Assembly: GCA_036381515.1 (NCBI GenBank)
Contig: DASVCR010000029.1
Span: 1 to 64,000, forward strand
DNA: 64,000 nt
Source: ZC4RG20 sp036381515
GTDB lineage: Bacteria > Pseudomonadota > Gammaproteobacteria > Steroidobacterales > Rariloculaceae
Reading direction: 5' to 3'
The position numbers and the translations under genes are program-made. The notes under the pieces are model-generated. The model had not been told where the DNA came from. It saw only the letters and a list, made by a program, of their open reading frames with translations, and searched no databases. Shown here in pieces: positions 8,636-17,595 of this stretch. Within the stretch, counting starts at the first letter, position 1; every line of letters begins with the position of its first letter.

Positions 8636-10114
8636 TCAGGGGGAGACTTTCGTATCCTGCTTGACGAGCCGCTCGACACGGCCTGACTCGAGCAGCGACA
8701 CGGCGACGATCGCCACGCACGACAATAGGAACCCCGGCACGAGCTCGTACAGCTCGAACAGCGGCCCGTCGAGCTGCGGCCAGACGACGACGGTCAGACC
8801 GCCGACGACGATGCCGGCGAGCGCGCCGTTGCGCGTCATGCCCTCCCAGTAGAGCGACAGCACGATCGCCGGACCGAACGCCGCGCCGAAGCCGGCCCAC
8901 GCCCACGCGACCAGCGACAGCACGCGGCTCTCCGGGTCGAGGCCGAGCAGGAACGCGATGACCGCGATCGCGAGCACCGCGAGCCTGCCGACCCAGAGGA
9001 GCTCGGTCCGGCCGGCGTTCGCGCGGAAGAGGCCGCGATAGAAGTCCTGCGCGAACGCCGACGACGAGACGAGCAGCTGCGCGGACGCCGTGCTCATGAT
9101 CGCGGCGAGGATGCCCGCAAGGCACACGCCCGCGAGCGCGGGATGCAGGAACTCGGTCGACAGCAGGATGAACACGGTCTCGCTGCTCGCGCCCTCGAGC
9201 GGGGGATCGAGCGCGAGCACGCCCGCGAGGCCGACGATGACGGCCGCGGCGAGCACCGTGACGACCCAGACCATCGCGACGCGGCGGGACGTTTCGAGCT
9301 CTTCGGCGCGGCGGATCGCCATGAAGCGCGCGAGGATGTGCGGCTGTCCCGGATAGCCCAGGCCCCAGCCGAGCAGCGACAGCACGCCGAGCACGCCGAG
9401 CGCTTCGCCGCCGTCCCCGGCGAACGGATCGAGCAGGGCCGGGTCGCGCGCCGCGAGCCCGTCGAGCGCCGGCCCCACGCCGCCCGCGAGCTGCACGCCG
9501 AGGGCGGCGACCAGGACGAGCGCGACGAACATCAACGTGCCCTGCAGCACGTCGGACCAGCTGACCGCGAGGAAGCCGCCGAAGAACGTGTACGCGAGCA
9601 TGACGATCGAGCCCCAGAACATCGCTTCGAGATAGGGCATCGCGAACAGCGTCTCGAACAGCCGGCCCGCGGCGACGAAACCGGAGCTCGCGTAGAACGC
9701 GAAGAACACGAGGATGAACGCGGCCGTAATCGTCCGCAGCACGCGCGAGCGGTCGTCGAAGCGCCGCTCGAAGTAGTCGGGCAAGGTCAGCGAGTCCGCG
9801 AGGCGCTCGGTGCGCGTGCGCAGCTTCGCCGCGACGAAGCGCCAGTTGAGCCACGTGCCGATCGTGAGCCCCAGCGCGAGCCAGACGGCGTCGAAGCCCG
9901 CGAGGTACGCGAGTCCCGGCAGGCCCATCAGCAGCCAGCCGCTCATGTCGGACGCCTGGGCCGAGAACGCGGTGACCCAGCTGCCGAGCCTGCGTCCGCC
10001 GAGGATGAAATCGCCGAGCGTGCGCGTGCGGCGATATGCGACGAAGCCGAGCAGCAGGCAGACCGCCATGTACGCGACGAGGGCGGCGACGATCGCGGGG
10101 CTGTTGTCGATCAT
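8636..10114 (-). CDS. Sodium:solute symporter, PutP (proline) type
   Basis: A 492-residue inner-membrane protein of the SSS family with about 13 transmembrane helices, close to the usual PutP length. The N-terminal part has GDFILGGRRLGSWVTAFSAQ and DMSGWLLMGLPG, the Na+/substrate-binding helix signature. Later segments FFGGFLAVSWSDVLQG and GLGYPGQPHILARFMAI fit the proline-transporter subgroup. The start at 10114 (MIDNSPAIVAALVAYMAV) was preferred to 10207 because the longer version adds a Pro/Arg-rich segment, and an AAGGA lies just upstream of the ATG. A BCCT transporter lies upstream on the same strand beyond a minisatellite. Together they suggest uptake of compatible solutes. Confidence 0.88.
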   Translation of the reverse strand: MIDNSPAIVAALVAYMAVCLLLGFVAYRRTRTLGDFILGGRRLGSWVTAFSAQASDMSGWLLMGLPGLAYLAGFDAVWLALGLTIGTWLNWRFVAAKLRTRTERLADSLTLPDYFERRFDDRSRVLRTITAAFILVFFAFYASSGFVAAGRLFETLFAMPYLEAMFWGSIVMLAYTFFGGFLAVSWSDVLQGTLMFVALVLVAALGVQLAGGVGPALDGLAARDPALLDPFAGDGGEALGVLGVLSLLGWGLGYPGQPHILARFMAIRRAEELETSRRVAMVWVVTVLAAAVIVGLAGVLALDPPLEGASSETVFILLSTEFLHPALAGVCLAGILAAIMSTASAQLLVSSSAFAQDFYRGLFRANAGRTELLWVGRLAVLAIAVIAFLLGLDPESRVLSLVAWAWAGFGAAFGPAIVLSLYWEGMTRNGALAGIVVGGLTVVVWPQLDGPLFELYELVPGFLLSCVAIVAVSLLESGRVERLVKQDTKVSP

Positions 10115-10190
10115 GTCCTTCGGTGGCGGCGGGCCGGATCGGCCGCGTTCGTTCCCGCAGCCAATGGTAAGCGACGCCGCGGTCGGGCGC

Positions 10191-10286
10191 GCCGGCCGTG
10201 CAGGCACTGGCCGCGACGCGGTGCCGGCCGTTCAGGCACTCGTCGCGACGCAGCGCCGGCCGTGCAGACACTCGTCGCGCCGCGGC
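10191..10286. repeat. 32-base tandem repeat, three copies
   Basis: Three 32-base units start at 10191, 10223 and 10255. Each begins GCCGGCCGT and contains CAGGCACT or CAGACACT followed by CGCGACGC or CGCGCCGC. A partial fourth unit begins at 10287. The array sits between the symporter and BCCT genes and is not coding in any convincing frame. Confidence 0.8.
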
Positions 10287-10301
10287 GCCGGATGCAGGAG
10301 G

Positions 10302-12002
10302 CTACAGCCGGGAAGCGGGCCGCGGCAGCGGCTTCGGCGCCGGCTGCTCGTCGGAGTCGGTCGCCGGCTCGATCGCGAGCACGAAGTCGCCGTCGTGCTC
10401 CTCGAGCCCTTGCATGCAGGCCGCCTCGAGCACCTCGGCCGCCTTCTCCTTGCGGAGGACGATCGGGTCGTGCCGCAGGTCCTTGAGCAGCGCCCAGCAC
10501 ATCAGCACCATCACGGCGGTGAACGGCAGTGCCGCGATGAACGTGAGGTTCTGCACGCCGGAGAGTGCCCTGTCGCCGCCGATCGCGAGCATGATCGCGG
10601 CGACGGCGCCGGTCGCCGCGCCCCAGAAGATCACGATCCACCGCGACGGCGCGAGCGATCCCCGTTGCGACAGCGTGCCCATCACGATCGACGCCGCGTC
10701 CGCGCCCGACACGAAGAAGATCGCGACGAGGACCATCACGACGGCCGACGTGATCTCGACGAGCGGCAGATGCGCGAGCACGTTGAAGGTCTGCGCCTCG
10801 GCGCCGCCGACGGCGACCGCGGCGCCGTCCATCTCGAGGCCGATCGCCGTTCCGCCGAAGATCGCGAACCAGACGACGCTGATCGCGCTCGGCACGAGCA
10901 GCACGCCGCCGACGAACTCGCGGATCGTGCGGCCGCGGCTGATCCGCGCGATGAACATGCCGACGAACGGCGTCCACGAGATCCACCACGCCCAATAGAA
11001 CACGGTCCAGCTTTGCAGCCAGGCGCTCATCGCCTCGCCGCCGGTCGCGCCCGAGCGGGACGCCATCAGCCCGAAATCGCTGAGATACGCGCCGATCGAC
11101 GTCGGAATCAGGTTCAGCACGAAGACCGTCGGCCCGACGAGGAACACGAACACCGCGAGCGCGGCCGCGAGCACCATGTTGATGTTCGAGAGGTACTGGA
11201 TGCCTCTCGCGATGCCGGAGACCGCCGACGCGATGAAGCAGATCGTCAGCGCGACGATGATCAGGACGAGCGCGCCGGTGCTGACGCCCGAGATCCAGCC
11301 TGCCTCGAGCAGGCCGGTGCGGATCTGCAGCGTGCCGATCCCGAGCGACGCGGCCGACCCGAACAGCGTCGCGAAGAGCGCGAGCATATCGATCAGCTTG
11401 CCGAGCGGACCCTCGGCTCTCTGCCGGCCGAGCAGCGGGACGAACACGGCGCTGATCAGCTTCCTGCGCTTCTTGCGGAACACGCTGTACGCGATCGCGA
11501 GGCCGGCGACGGCGTAGATCGCCCACGGATGCAGCGTCCAGTGGAACAGCGTCGTCGCCATCGCAGTGCGGAGCGCGGCGGAGGTCTGCCCGGGCAGGAT
11601 AGCGCCGTCGGCGCCGACGAGCACGGTTCCGGGAGGCGGGTCGACGAAATGCGAGAGCGGCTCGCTGACGCCGAAGAACATGAGCCCGATGCCCATGCCG
11701 GCGCTGAACATCATCGCGATCCACGAGATCGTCTTGAACTCGGGCGGCTCGCCTTCGGGCCCGAGCGGAATGCGTCCGAAGCGGCTGAACGCGAGGTAGA
11801 GCGAGAAGGCGACGAACCCGGTCGCGGAGAGCACGAAGAACCAGCCTAGGTTCACGATCAGCCACGAGAGCGCGGCGGACGTCGCGCCCGCGAGCGACTC
11901 CGTCGCGAGCCCGCCCCAGGCGACCAGCGCGAACGTGATGGCAGCGACCGCGCCGAAGACGGCCCAGTCCGTGGCGGATCTGTCGCGTATCGACTTCGGC
12001 AT
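10302..12002 (-). CDS. BCCT-family betaine/choline/carnitine transporter
   Basis: A 566-residue secondary transporter with about 12 transmembrane helices, predicted to import glycine betaine or a similar quaternary amine, often for osmoprotection. The glycine-rich segment MFSAGMGIGLMFFGVSEPL and the Trp-rich signature WWISWTPFVGMFIARISRGR are both diagnostic. A hydrophilic C-terminal tail of about 60 residues (ACMQGLEEHDGDFVLAIEP) resembles the osmosensing tails of this family. The ATG at 12002 follows a GTG at 12005; either could serve. It precedes the PutP-type gene on the same strand, 187 bases upstream of it. Confidence 0.92.
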   Translation of the reverse strand: MPKSIRDRSATDWAVFGAVAAITFALVAWGGLATESLAGATSAALSWLIVNLGWFFVLSATGFVAFSLYLAFSRFGRIPLGPEGEPPEFKTISWIAMMFSAGMGIGLMFFGVSEPLSHFVDPPPGTVLVGADGAILPGQTSAALRTAMATTLFHWTLHPWAIYAVAGLAIAYSVFRKKRRKLISAVFVPLLGRQRAEGPLGKLIDMLALFATLFGSAASLGIGTLQIRTGLLEAGWISGVSTGALVLIIVALTICFIASAVSGIARGIQYLSNINMVLAAALAVFVFLVGPTVFVLNLIPTSIGAYLSDFGLMASRSGATGGEAMSAWLQSWTVFYWAWWISWTPFVGMFIARISRGRTIREFVGGVLLVPSAISVVWFAIFGGTAIGLEMDGAAVAVGGAEAQTFNVLAHLPLVEITSAVVMVLVAIFFVSGADAASIVMGTLSQRGSLAPSRWIVIFWGAATGAVAAIMLAIGGDRALSGVQNLTFIAALPFTAVMVLMCWALLKDLRHDPIVLRKEKAAEVLEAACMQGLEEHDGDFVLAIEPATDSDEQPAPKPLPRPASRL

Positions 12003-12192
12003 CACCGACGGCGCCGGCCGTAGCAGCGCCTCCTTCCTCCTGCTTGCCGTGAAGATGCGAACCCTGACGGATTATGGCCGCGAGAGCAACCCCGGATGGG
12101 GGTGTGCGCGGACATTTCGTTTCGTTTTCGGGAACATTCGGCGGCGGCCCGCGGCGGATCGGCGCCGTGCCGCGGCTGATCGCGCGCAGGCA

Positions 12193-12252
12193 CAGCAACC
12201 GATCGCGTCGCGCCGCAACCGGTCGCGCCGCGCCGCAACCGATCACGCCGCG
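12193..12252. repeat. 20-base tandem repeat, three copies
   Basis: Three units start at 12193, 12213 and 12233, each GCAACCG followed by a TCGCG- or TCACG-rich end. The array lies between the starts and ends of two minus-strand genes, and no function is visible. Confidence 0.75.
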
Positions 12253-12326
12253 CTGCGGCCTTTAAGCGCCGCACCGCTCCGAAGCGCGTGCCGCACCGGA
12301 CGGGTAGGGCCGCGGCCGTGCGGCGG

Positions 12327-13277
12327 CTAGTCGCCGGCCTGCGTCAGCGCCGCGACGTCCTCGGCCGTCAGCCGCAGCTGCGTCGCGAGCACGAGGCTTT
12401 CGAGCTGCTCGAGCGACGTCGCGCTCGCGATCGGCGCCGTCACGCCCTCGCGCGAGATCAACCACGCGAGCGCGACCTCGGCGGGCTTCGCGTCGTGGCG
12501 CTTCGCGACCTCGTCGAGCGCGTGCAGGATCCGCCGTCCCCGGTCATCGAGGTACTTGCCGACGACCCGCTCCCCGCGCGGGCTCTTCGACGCGTCCTCC
12601 GGGGACCGATACTTGCCGGTCAGGAAGCCCGAAGCGAGCGCGAAGTACGGGATCACGCCCAGGCCTTCCGCGAGGCAGAGATCGCGCAGCTCGCCCTCGA
12701 AGCCCGCGCGATCGTAAAGGTTGTATTCGGGCTGCAGCACCTGGTAGCGGGGCAGCCCGTCGGTCGCCGCGGTCTCGAGCGCCTCGCGCAGCTGCGCCGC
12801 GTCGTAGTTCGAGCAGCCGATCACCCTGACCTTGCCGTCCTCGATCAGGCGCTGGTAGCCCCGCAGCGTGTCGTCGATCGGCGTCTCCGGATCGGGGCGG
12901 TGGCTGAGGTAGACGTCGATGTAGTCGGTGCGCAGCCGCCGCAGCGAGTCCTCCGCGGCCTGCACGATGCGCTTCGCGGAGAGCCCCTTCTTGTCCGGCG
13001 CGAGCGTCGTGCCGACCTTCGTGATGATCACGGCCTCGCTCCGCTTCCCCGTGCGCGCGAGCCAGTTGCCGATGATCGTCTCCGACTCGCCGCCCCGATT
13101 GCCTTCGACCCACATCGAGTACGAGTCGGCGGTATCGATCGCGTTGAAGCCCTGGCCGAAGAAGTTGTCGAGCAGCTCGAACGAGCCGCGCTCGTCGACG
13201 GTCCAGCCGAAGACGTTGCCGCCGAACACGAGCGGTGCAATTTCGATGTCGGTGTTGCCGAGAGGCCGTTTCTGCAT
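12327..13277 (-). CDS. Aldo/keto reductase
   Basis: A 316-residue cytosolic NADPH-dependent oxidoreductase with a TIM-barrel fold. The catalytic tetrad is present: Asp48, Tyr53 (DTADSY), Lys87 (IITKVG) and His126 (YLSHRPD). The segment GCSNYDAAQLREAL and the C-terminal APIASATSLEQL fit the group often annotated as YajO/PdxI-like or general stress aldo/keto reductases. The ATG at 13277 is preceded by AAGGAG at good spacing. It is divergent from the acetyltransferase gene, and their starts are only 121 bases apart. The substrate is unknown. It is one of three distinct aldo/keto reductases in the window. Confidence 0.9.
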   Translation of the reverse strand: MQKRPLGNTDIEIAPLVFGGNVFGWTVDERGSFELLDNFFGQGFNAIDTADSYSMWVEGNRGGESETIIGNWLARTGKRSEAVIITKVGTTLAPDKKGLSAKRIVQAAEDSLRRLRTDYIDVYLSHRPDPETPIDDTLRGYQRLIEDGKVRVIGCSNYDAAQLREALETAATDGLPRYQVLQPEYNLYDRAGFEGELRDLCLAEGLGVIPYFALASGFLTGKYRSPEDASKSPRGERVVGKYLDDRGRRILHALDEVAKRHDAKPAEVALAWLISREGVTAPIASATSLEQLESLVLATQLRLTAEDVAALTQAGD

Positions 13278-13398
13278 GGTCAGCTCCTTGCGCTTCGATC
13301 TCCTCGCGCCCGCCGCGGAAAGGCGCCATTCGATTGTCGGCGCAGTGGCGCCGTGCGTAAACTGGATCGTCTCCCCTGCCGGCATAGTGGAGGTCGCC

Positions 13399-14037
13399 TT
13401 GCACGGTCCCGACCCGAGCGACGAGCATCCGATGAAGGGCTTTCCGCAAGTCTGCTTCATCAGGAACACGGTCAAGAACCCGAACATCGTCATCGGCGAG
13501 TACACGTACTACGACGATCCGGACGATTCCGAGAACTTCGAGCGGAACGTCCTCTATCACTTTCCGTTCATCGGCGACAAGCTGATCATCGGCAAGTTCT
13601 GCGCGATCGCGCGCGGCGTCCGGTTCATCATGAACGGCGCGAACCACAAGCTCTCGGGCATCTCGACGTATCCGTTCCAGATCTTCGGGGGCGGGTGGGA
13701 GAAGGTGATGCCGGAGATCTCGGATCTGCCGTACAAGGGCGACACCGTCGTCGGGAACGACGTGTGGATCGGGTACGAAGCGCTGATCATGCCCGGGGTC
13801 CATATCGGCAACGGCGCGATCGTGTCGTCCCGCGCGGTCGTCACCCGCGACGTCCCGGCCTATACGATCGTCGGCGGCAACCCGGCGACGCCGATCCGCA
13901 AGCGTTTCTCGGACGACGCGATCGCGAAGCTCGAGGCCGTCGCGTGGTGGGACTGGCCGGTCGAGAAGATCACGCGTCACCTGGACGTGATCGTCGGCGG
14001 CGACGTCGACGCGCTCGTCGCGCTGGCGAAGGCCTAG
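13399..14037 (+). CDS. Vat/CatB-like hexapeptide O-acetyltransferase, TTG start
   Basis: A 212-residue acyltransferase of the left-handed beta-helix family, closest in motif order to the streptogramin A acetyltransferases. It has LYHFPFIGDKLIIGKFCAIA, MNGANHK with the expected catalytic His at 83, GDTVVGNDVWIGYEALIMPG, then IVGGNPATPIRKRF and WWDWP. The start is decided by two facts. A TGGAGG site (13388-13393) lies 5 bases ahead of the TTG at 13399. The residues encoded after that TTG, HGPDP then a short run and P-x-KG, match the conserved N terminus of Vat proteins, which the ATG at 13432 would lose. It is divergent from an aldo/keto reductase. Antibiotic inactivation is possible, but many chromosomal homologues act on unknown acceptors. 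Confidence 0.85.
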   Translation: MHGPDPSDEHPMKGFPQVCFIRNTVKNPNIVIGEYTYYDDPDDSENFERNVLYHFPFIGDKLIIGKFCAIARGVRFIMNGANHKLSGISTYPFQIFGGGWEKVMPEISDLPYKGDTVVGNDVWIGYEALIMPGVHIGNGAIVSSRAVVTRDVPAYTIVGGNPATPIRKRFSDDAIAKLEAVAWWDWPVEKITRHLDVIVGGDVDALVALAKA

Positions 14038-14138
14038 CGCCGTCGGCGCGCGGCCCGGTTTCCTTTTCTCGACGTCCGGCGCGACAATCGCTCGACGAGG
14101 GCGAGCGGCGCAAGCCGCGGCACGGCAAGGAGGACGCC

Positions 14139-15032
14139 ATGATCGAGCTCCTGATCGGCCAACGGCGGCGCAGTCTCGGCGGGTTCGACGTCGGCCGCGT
14201 GCTGCCGTACGCGAAGCGCCGCATGGTCGGCCCGTTCATCTTCTTCGATCACATGGGGCCGGTGCATTTCGAGCCCGGCATTCCGCGCGACGTCGACGTT
14301 AGGCCGCATCCGCACATCGGCCTCGCGACGATCACGTATCTCTTCGCCGGCGAGATCATGCACCGCGACAGCATCGGCTCGGTGCAGCCGATCCGGCCGG
14401 GCGAGGTGAACTGGATGACCGCGGGGCGGGGCATCACGCACTCCGAGCGCTTCGAGCGGGGGCGCCGCGAGGGCGGGCCGCTCCACGGCATCCAGGCATG
14501 GGTCGCGCTGCCGACGGAGCACGAGGAGACGGAGCCCGCGTTCACCCACTACCCGTCGGACGCCCTGCCGACGTTCGACGACGGCGGCGCGGCGGGCCGG
14601 CTGATCGCGGGGGAGCTGTGGGGCCTTCCGTCGCCCGTCGAGACGCATTCGCCGTTGTTCTACGTGCATTGGGAGCTCGGCGCGGGCGCGCAGGCGACGC
14701 TGCCGGCCGACTACTCCGAGCGCGCGCTTTATGTCGCGTCGGGGTCGATCGAGCTCGGCAACGAGCGCGTCGCGGAAGGGCATATGGCCGTGCTGTCGCC
14801 GGGCGAGCCCGTGAGCTTCGGCACGGAGGGCGGCCGTGCCGTCGTCATGGCCCTCGGCGGGGAGCCCGTCGGGCACCGCTTCATCGACTGGAACTTCGTT
14901 TCATCGTCTAAGGACCGCATCGAGCAGGCGAAGGCGGACTGGCGCGCCGGGCGCATGCCGCTGCCGGTGGGCGACGACCAGGAATGGATTCCGCTGCCCG
15001 AGGAGCCGGCGGCGCCGAATCCGATGTCGTAG
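14139..15032 (+). CDS. Pirin-family cupin protein
   Basis: A 297-residue bicupin. Pirins bind a metal ion; some bacterial members act as quercetinases, others as redox-sensitive regulators. The N-terminal cupin carries the metal motif HPHIG with a following MHRDS and ends WMTAGRGITHSER, the pirin signature. The C-terminal domain (YVHWELGAGAQATLP) is the degenerate second cupin. AAGGAGG lies 6 bases ahead of the ATG. The stop is only 15 bases from the first copy of the dispersed A repeat. Confidence 0.9.
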   Translation: MIELLIGQRRRSLGGFDVGRVLPYAKRRMVGPFIFFDHMGPVHFEPGIPRDVDVRPHPHIGLATITYLFAGEIMHRDSIGSVQPIRPGEVNWMTAGRGITHSERFERGRREGGPLHGIQAWVALPTEHEETEPAFTHYPSDALPTFDDGGAAGRLIAGELWGLPSPVETHSPLFYVHWELGAGAQATLPADYSERALYVASGSIELGNERVAEGHMAVLSPGEPVSFGTEGGRAVVMALGGEPVGHRFIDWNFVSSSKDRIEQAKADWRAGRMPLPVGDDQEWIPLPEEPAAPNPMS

Positions 15033-15047
15033 TGTCAACCTGTTTTT

Positions 15048-15186
15048 GGGGTCAGAGCCCTTTTTCTTCTGGTGGCCGTGGAGCTTGTCCGGCCAGTAGG
15101 GGAAAAAGGGCTCTGACCCCGAAAAAAGCTGCCAAAAAAAGCTGCGGGAAGACCTCAAAAAGAAATGGTGTTTGACACGTTTTTCG
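15048..15186. repeat. Dispersed repeats A (inverted pair) plus B
   Basis: GGGGTCAGAGCCCTTTTTC at 15048-15066 and its exact reverse complement at 15102-15120 form a 19-base inverted repeat around a 35-base loop. A B-type copy (AAATGGTGTTTGACACG with a T tract) follows at about 15166-15186. The element fills the gap between the pirin and ccoN genes. A folded transcript could act as a terminator for the pirin gene, but this is inferred. Confidence 0.85.
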
Positions 15187-15294
15187 CCGCTCGAAGCCCC
15201 GTTCTCGAATAACGAAATACCACACCCGCCGCAAATCTAGGAAAGTACGCCTCGCGGGATGCAAGGATCGCATCCGTCATGCGGAGGGATTCTC

Positions 15295-16749
15295 GTGACG
15301 CAGAACGAGACCTACGACGATCACGTCGTCCGTCTCTTCCTGCTGGCCGCGACCGTATGGGGCATCGTCGGAATGGGAATCGGCGTGCTCGTCGCGGCGC
15401 AGCTCGCCTGGCCGTCTCTGAACTTCGACGTTCCCTGGCTGACCTTCAGCCGTCTGCGGCCCGACCACACGTTCGGCGTCGTATTCGCGTTCGGCGGCTC
15501 GGCGTTGATGGGCACCTGCTACTACATCGTGCAGCGCACGGGGCACGCGCGCCTCGCGCTCGGCGGTCTTGCGCGCTTCACGTTCTGGGGCTGGCAGGCC
15601 GCGTGCGTGCTCGCGATGCTCACGATGCCGCTCGGCCTCACGCAGAGCAAGGAGTACGCGGAGCCCGAGTGGTTCATCGATCTTCTGATCACCGTCGTGT
15701 GGGTCGCGTTCGGCGCGGTCTTCTTCGCGACGCTCGCGCGCAGGCGCATCAAGCACATCTACGTCGCGAACTGGTACTACGGCGCGTTCATCATCGCCGT
15801 CGGGCTGCTGCACGTCGTCAACAACATCGCGATCCCCGCATCGTGGACCAAGTCCTATCCGGTCTACGCCGGCGTCGTCGACGCGATGGTGCAGTGGTGG
15901 TACGGGCATAACGCCGTCGCGTTCTTCCTGACCGCCGGCTTCCTCGGGATGATGTACTACTTCGTCCCGCGCCAGGCCCAGCAGCCGCTCTGGAGCTACC
16001 GCTTCTCGATCGTGAACTTCTGGGCGCTGATCTCGATTTACATGTGGGCGGGACCCCATCACCTGCAGTACACGGCGCTGCCCGACTGGGTGCAGTCCGT
16101 CGGCGCGGCGTTCTCGCTCGTGCTGCTGATGCCGAGCCTCGGTTCCGCCGCGAACGGGCTCATGACGTTCAACGGCGCGTGGGACAAGCTGCGCACGGAT
16201 CCCGCCGTGAAGTTCATGGTCCTCGCGCTCGTCTTCTACGCGGCTTCGACGTTCGAAGGCTCGATGCTCGCGATCAAGTCGTTGAACTCGCTGTCGCACT
16301 ACACGGACTGGACGGTCGCGCACGTGCACTCGGGCTCCTTGGGCTGGGTCGCGATGATCACGATCGGATCGCTCTACGCGATGGCGCCGCGCGCGCTCGA
16401 CCGGCCGGCGATGCATTCGATCCGCGCGATGAACGTGCACTTCTGGATGCACACGGCGGGGCTCCTGCTCTACGTCGCGTCGATGTGGACGGCGGGGATC
16501 GTCGAAGGGCTGATGTGGCGCGCGACGAACGCGGACGGCTCCCTGACGTACAGCTTCCTCGAGAGCCTGATCGCGGTGAAGCCGTTCTACGTGATCCGGC
16601 TGATCGGCGGGCTCCTGATCGTCGCCGGCATGGCGGTGATGGCGTGGAACATGTGGCACACGGCCGCGTACGCGAGGGCGAAGCTGATCCAGGCGATCCG
16701 GATCCCGATGCCGGAGCCTGCCGGGCAGCACGCGCCTTCGACGCCCTGA
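15295..16749 (+). CDS. ccoN: cbb3-type cytochrome c oxidase subunit I
   Basis: A 484-residue catalytic subunit with 12 or more transmembrane helices that reduces O2 with high affinity and contributes to proton pumping. Heme and copper ligands are recognisable: His in RPDHTFG and in NVHFWMH for low-spin heme b, WYGHNAVAFF and GPHHLQYT for CuB, and AHVHSGSLGW for heme b3. The start was set at the GTG at 15295 because GGAGGG lies 7 bases ahead of it and the protein then begins TQNETYDDHVVR. An in-frame ATG at 15259 would add 12 residues and has no clear site. It is the first gene of a six- or seven-gene operon. No clear FNR/ANR box could be read upstream. Confidence 0.95.
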   Translation: MTQNETYDDHVVRLFLLAATVWGIVGMGIGVLVAAQLAWPSLNFDVPWLTFSRLRPDHTFGVVFAFGGSALMGTCYYIVQRTGHARLALGGLARFTFWGWQAACVLAMLTMPLGLTQSKEYAEPEWFIDLLITVVWVAFGAVFFATLARRRIKHIYVANWYYGAFIIAVGLLHVVNNIAIPASWTKSYPVYAGVVDAMVQWWYGHNAVAFFLTAGFLGMMYYFVPRQAQQPLWSYRFSIVNFWALISIYMWAGPHHLQYTALPDWVQSVGAAFSLVLLMPSLGSAANGLMTFNGAWDKLRTDPAVKFMVLALVFYAASTFEGSMLAIKSLNSLSHYTDWTVAHVHSGSLGWVAMITIGSLYAMAPRALDRPAMHSIRAMNVHFWMHTAGLLLYVASMWTAGIVEGLMWRATNADGSLTYSFLESLIAVKPFYVIRLIGGLLIVAGMAVMAWNMWHTAAYARAKLIQAIRIPMPEPAGQHAPSTP

Positions 16750-16765
16750 CAGGCGAGGCCGAACG

Positions 16766-17383
16766 ATGAAGATGCGTTACAAGTACTTCGAGGCGATCGA
16801 GAAGCACGTCGGGCTCCTCGCCGTGCTGACCGGCTTCATGGTCGCGATCGGCGGTCTCGCCGAGATCACGCCGCTCTTCATGCGCGCGCACGAGACGAAG
16901 CCCGCTCCGGGAATCGAGCCTTACGATCCGCTCAGGCTCGCCGGCCGCGACGTCTACGTTCGCGAAGGCTGCCACGTGTGCCATTCGCAGATGGTCCGCA
17001 CGTTGAGCTTCGAGACGGAGCGCTACGGCGACTACTCCGTCGCGGGCGAGTTCGTTTACGACCGGCCGTTTCAGTGGGGCTCGAAGCGCACGGGACCCGA
17101 CCTCGCGCGGATCGGCGGCAAGTACACGGACGAGTGGCACCGGCTGCATCTGCTGTCGCCGCGCGCCGTCGTGCCGGAGTCGAACATGCCGAACTATCCG
17201 TGGCTCGCGGACGCGGCGATCGACGCGGAGGAGGTCCAGGCGCGGATGCGGAGCCTGAAGCGCCTCGGCGATCCGTACGACGACGCGGACATCGAGGCCG
17301 CGCCTGCGGCGCTCGAAGGCAAGAGCGAGCTCGACGCGCTGATCGCGTACCTGCAGGGGCTCGGCAAGGGGGCGTCGGAATGA
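16766..17383 (+). CDS. ccoO: cbb3-type oxidase subunit II, monoheme cytochrome c
   Basis: A 205-residue membrane-anchored cytochrome that passes electrons to CcoN. An N-terminal anchor helix (about residues 15-33) precedes the periplasmic domain. The heme c motif is CHVCH at 69-73 in the conserved context EGCHVCHSQMVRTL. Later family segments are GPDLARIGGKYTDEWH and PESNMPNYPWL, where the Met is the likely axial ligand. It starts 16 bases after ccoN, and its TGA overlaps the ccoQ ATG as ATGA. Confidence 0.95.
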   Translation: MKMRYKYFEAIEKHVGLLAVLTGFMVAIGGLAEITPLFMRAHETKPAPGIEPYDPLRLAGRDVYVREGCHVCHSQMVRTLSFETERYGDYSVAGEFVYDRPFQWGSKRTGPDLARIGGKYTDEWHRLHLLSPRAVVPESNMPNYPWLADAAIDAEEVQARMRSLKRLGDPYDDADIEAAPAALEGKSELDALIAYLQGLGKGASE

Positions 17384-17595
17384 GCGCGCTTTGGGGAAAC
17401 ATCGTCGGCGTCGTGACGCTGATCCTGATGGCGACCTTCATCGGCATCTGGATCTGGGCATGGCGGCCGCGTCACCGGCCCGTGTTCGACGAGCTCGCAC
17501 GAATTCCGATGCAGGACGGCCGCGCAAGGACGAATCGCGGGGAAACCGCCCCGTGCTGCTGCGAGCGGCCGGACGATCGAGGACCGACGACATGA
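17380..17595 (+). CDS. ccoQ: cbb3-type oxidase subunit CcoQ
   Basis: A 71-residue single-helix membrane protein (SALWGNIVGVVTLILMATFI) that in other bacteria stabilises the oxidase complex. It has the expected place between ccoO and ccoP, with four-base ATGA overlaps at both ends, implying translational coupling. The C-terminal part is longer than typical CcoQ and ends with an unusual Cys triplet (APCCCERPDD), whose meaning is not known. Confidence 0.85.
   Translation: MSALWGNIVGVVTLILMATFIGIWIWAWRPRHRPVFDELARIPMQDGRARTNRGETAPCCCERPDDRGPTT

Noticed and set aside
12288..15032. 914-codon frame covering several genes on the plus strand
   Set aside because: Only its last 297 codons, from the ATG at 14139, are a real gene (pirin); the rest runs antisense to the aldo/keto reductase and across the acetyltransferase in the wrong frame.
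15048..15120. Inverted A repeat as an ordinary rho-independent terminator
   Set aside because: The same sequence recurs at many loci, including inside a coding sequence, so it is a dispersed element first; terminator action at this place remains possible but is not its defining feature.
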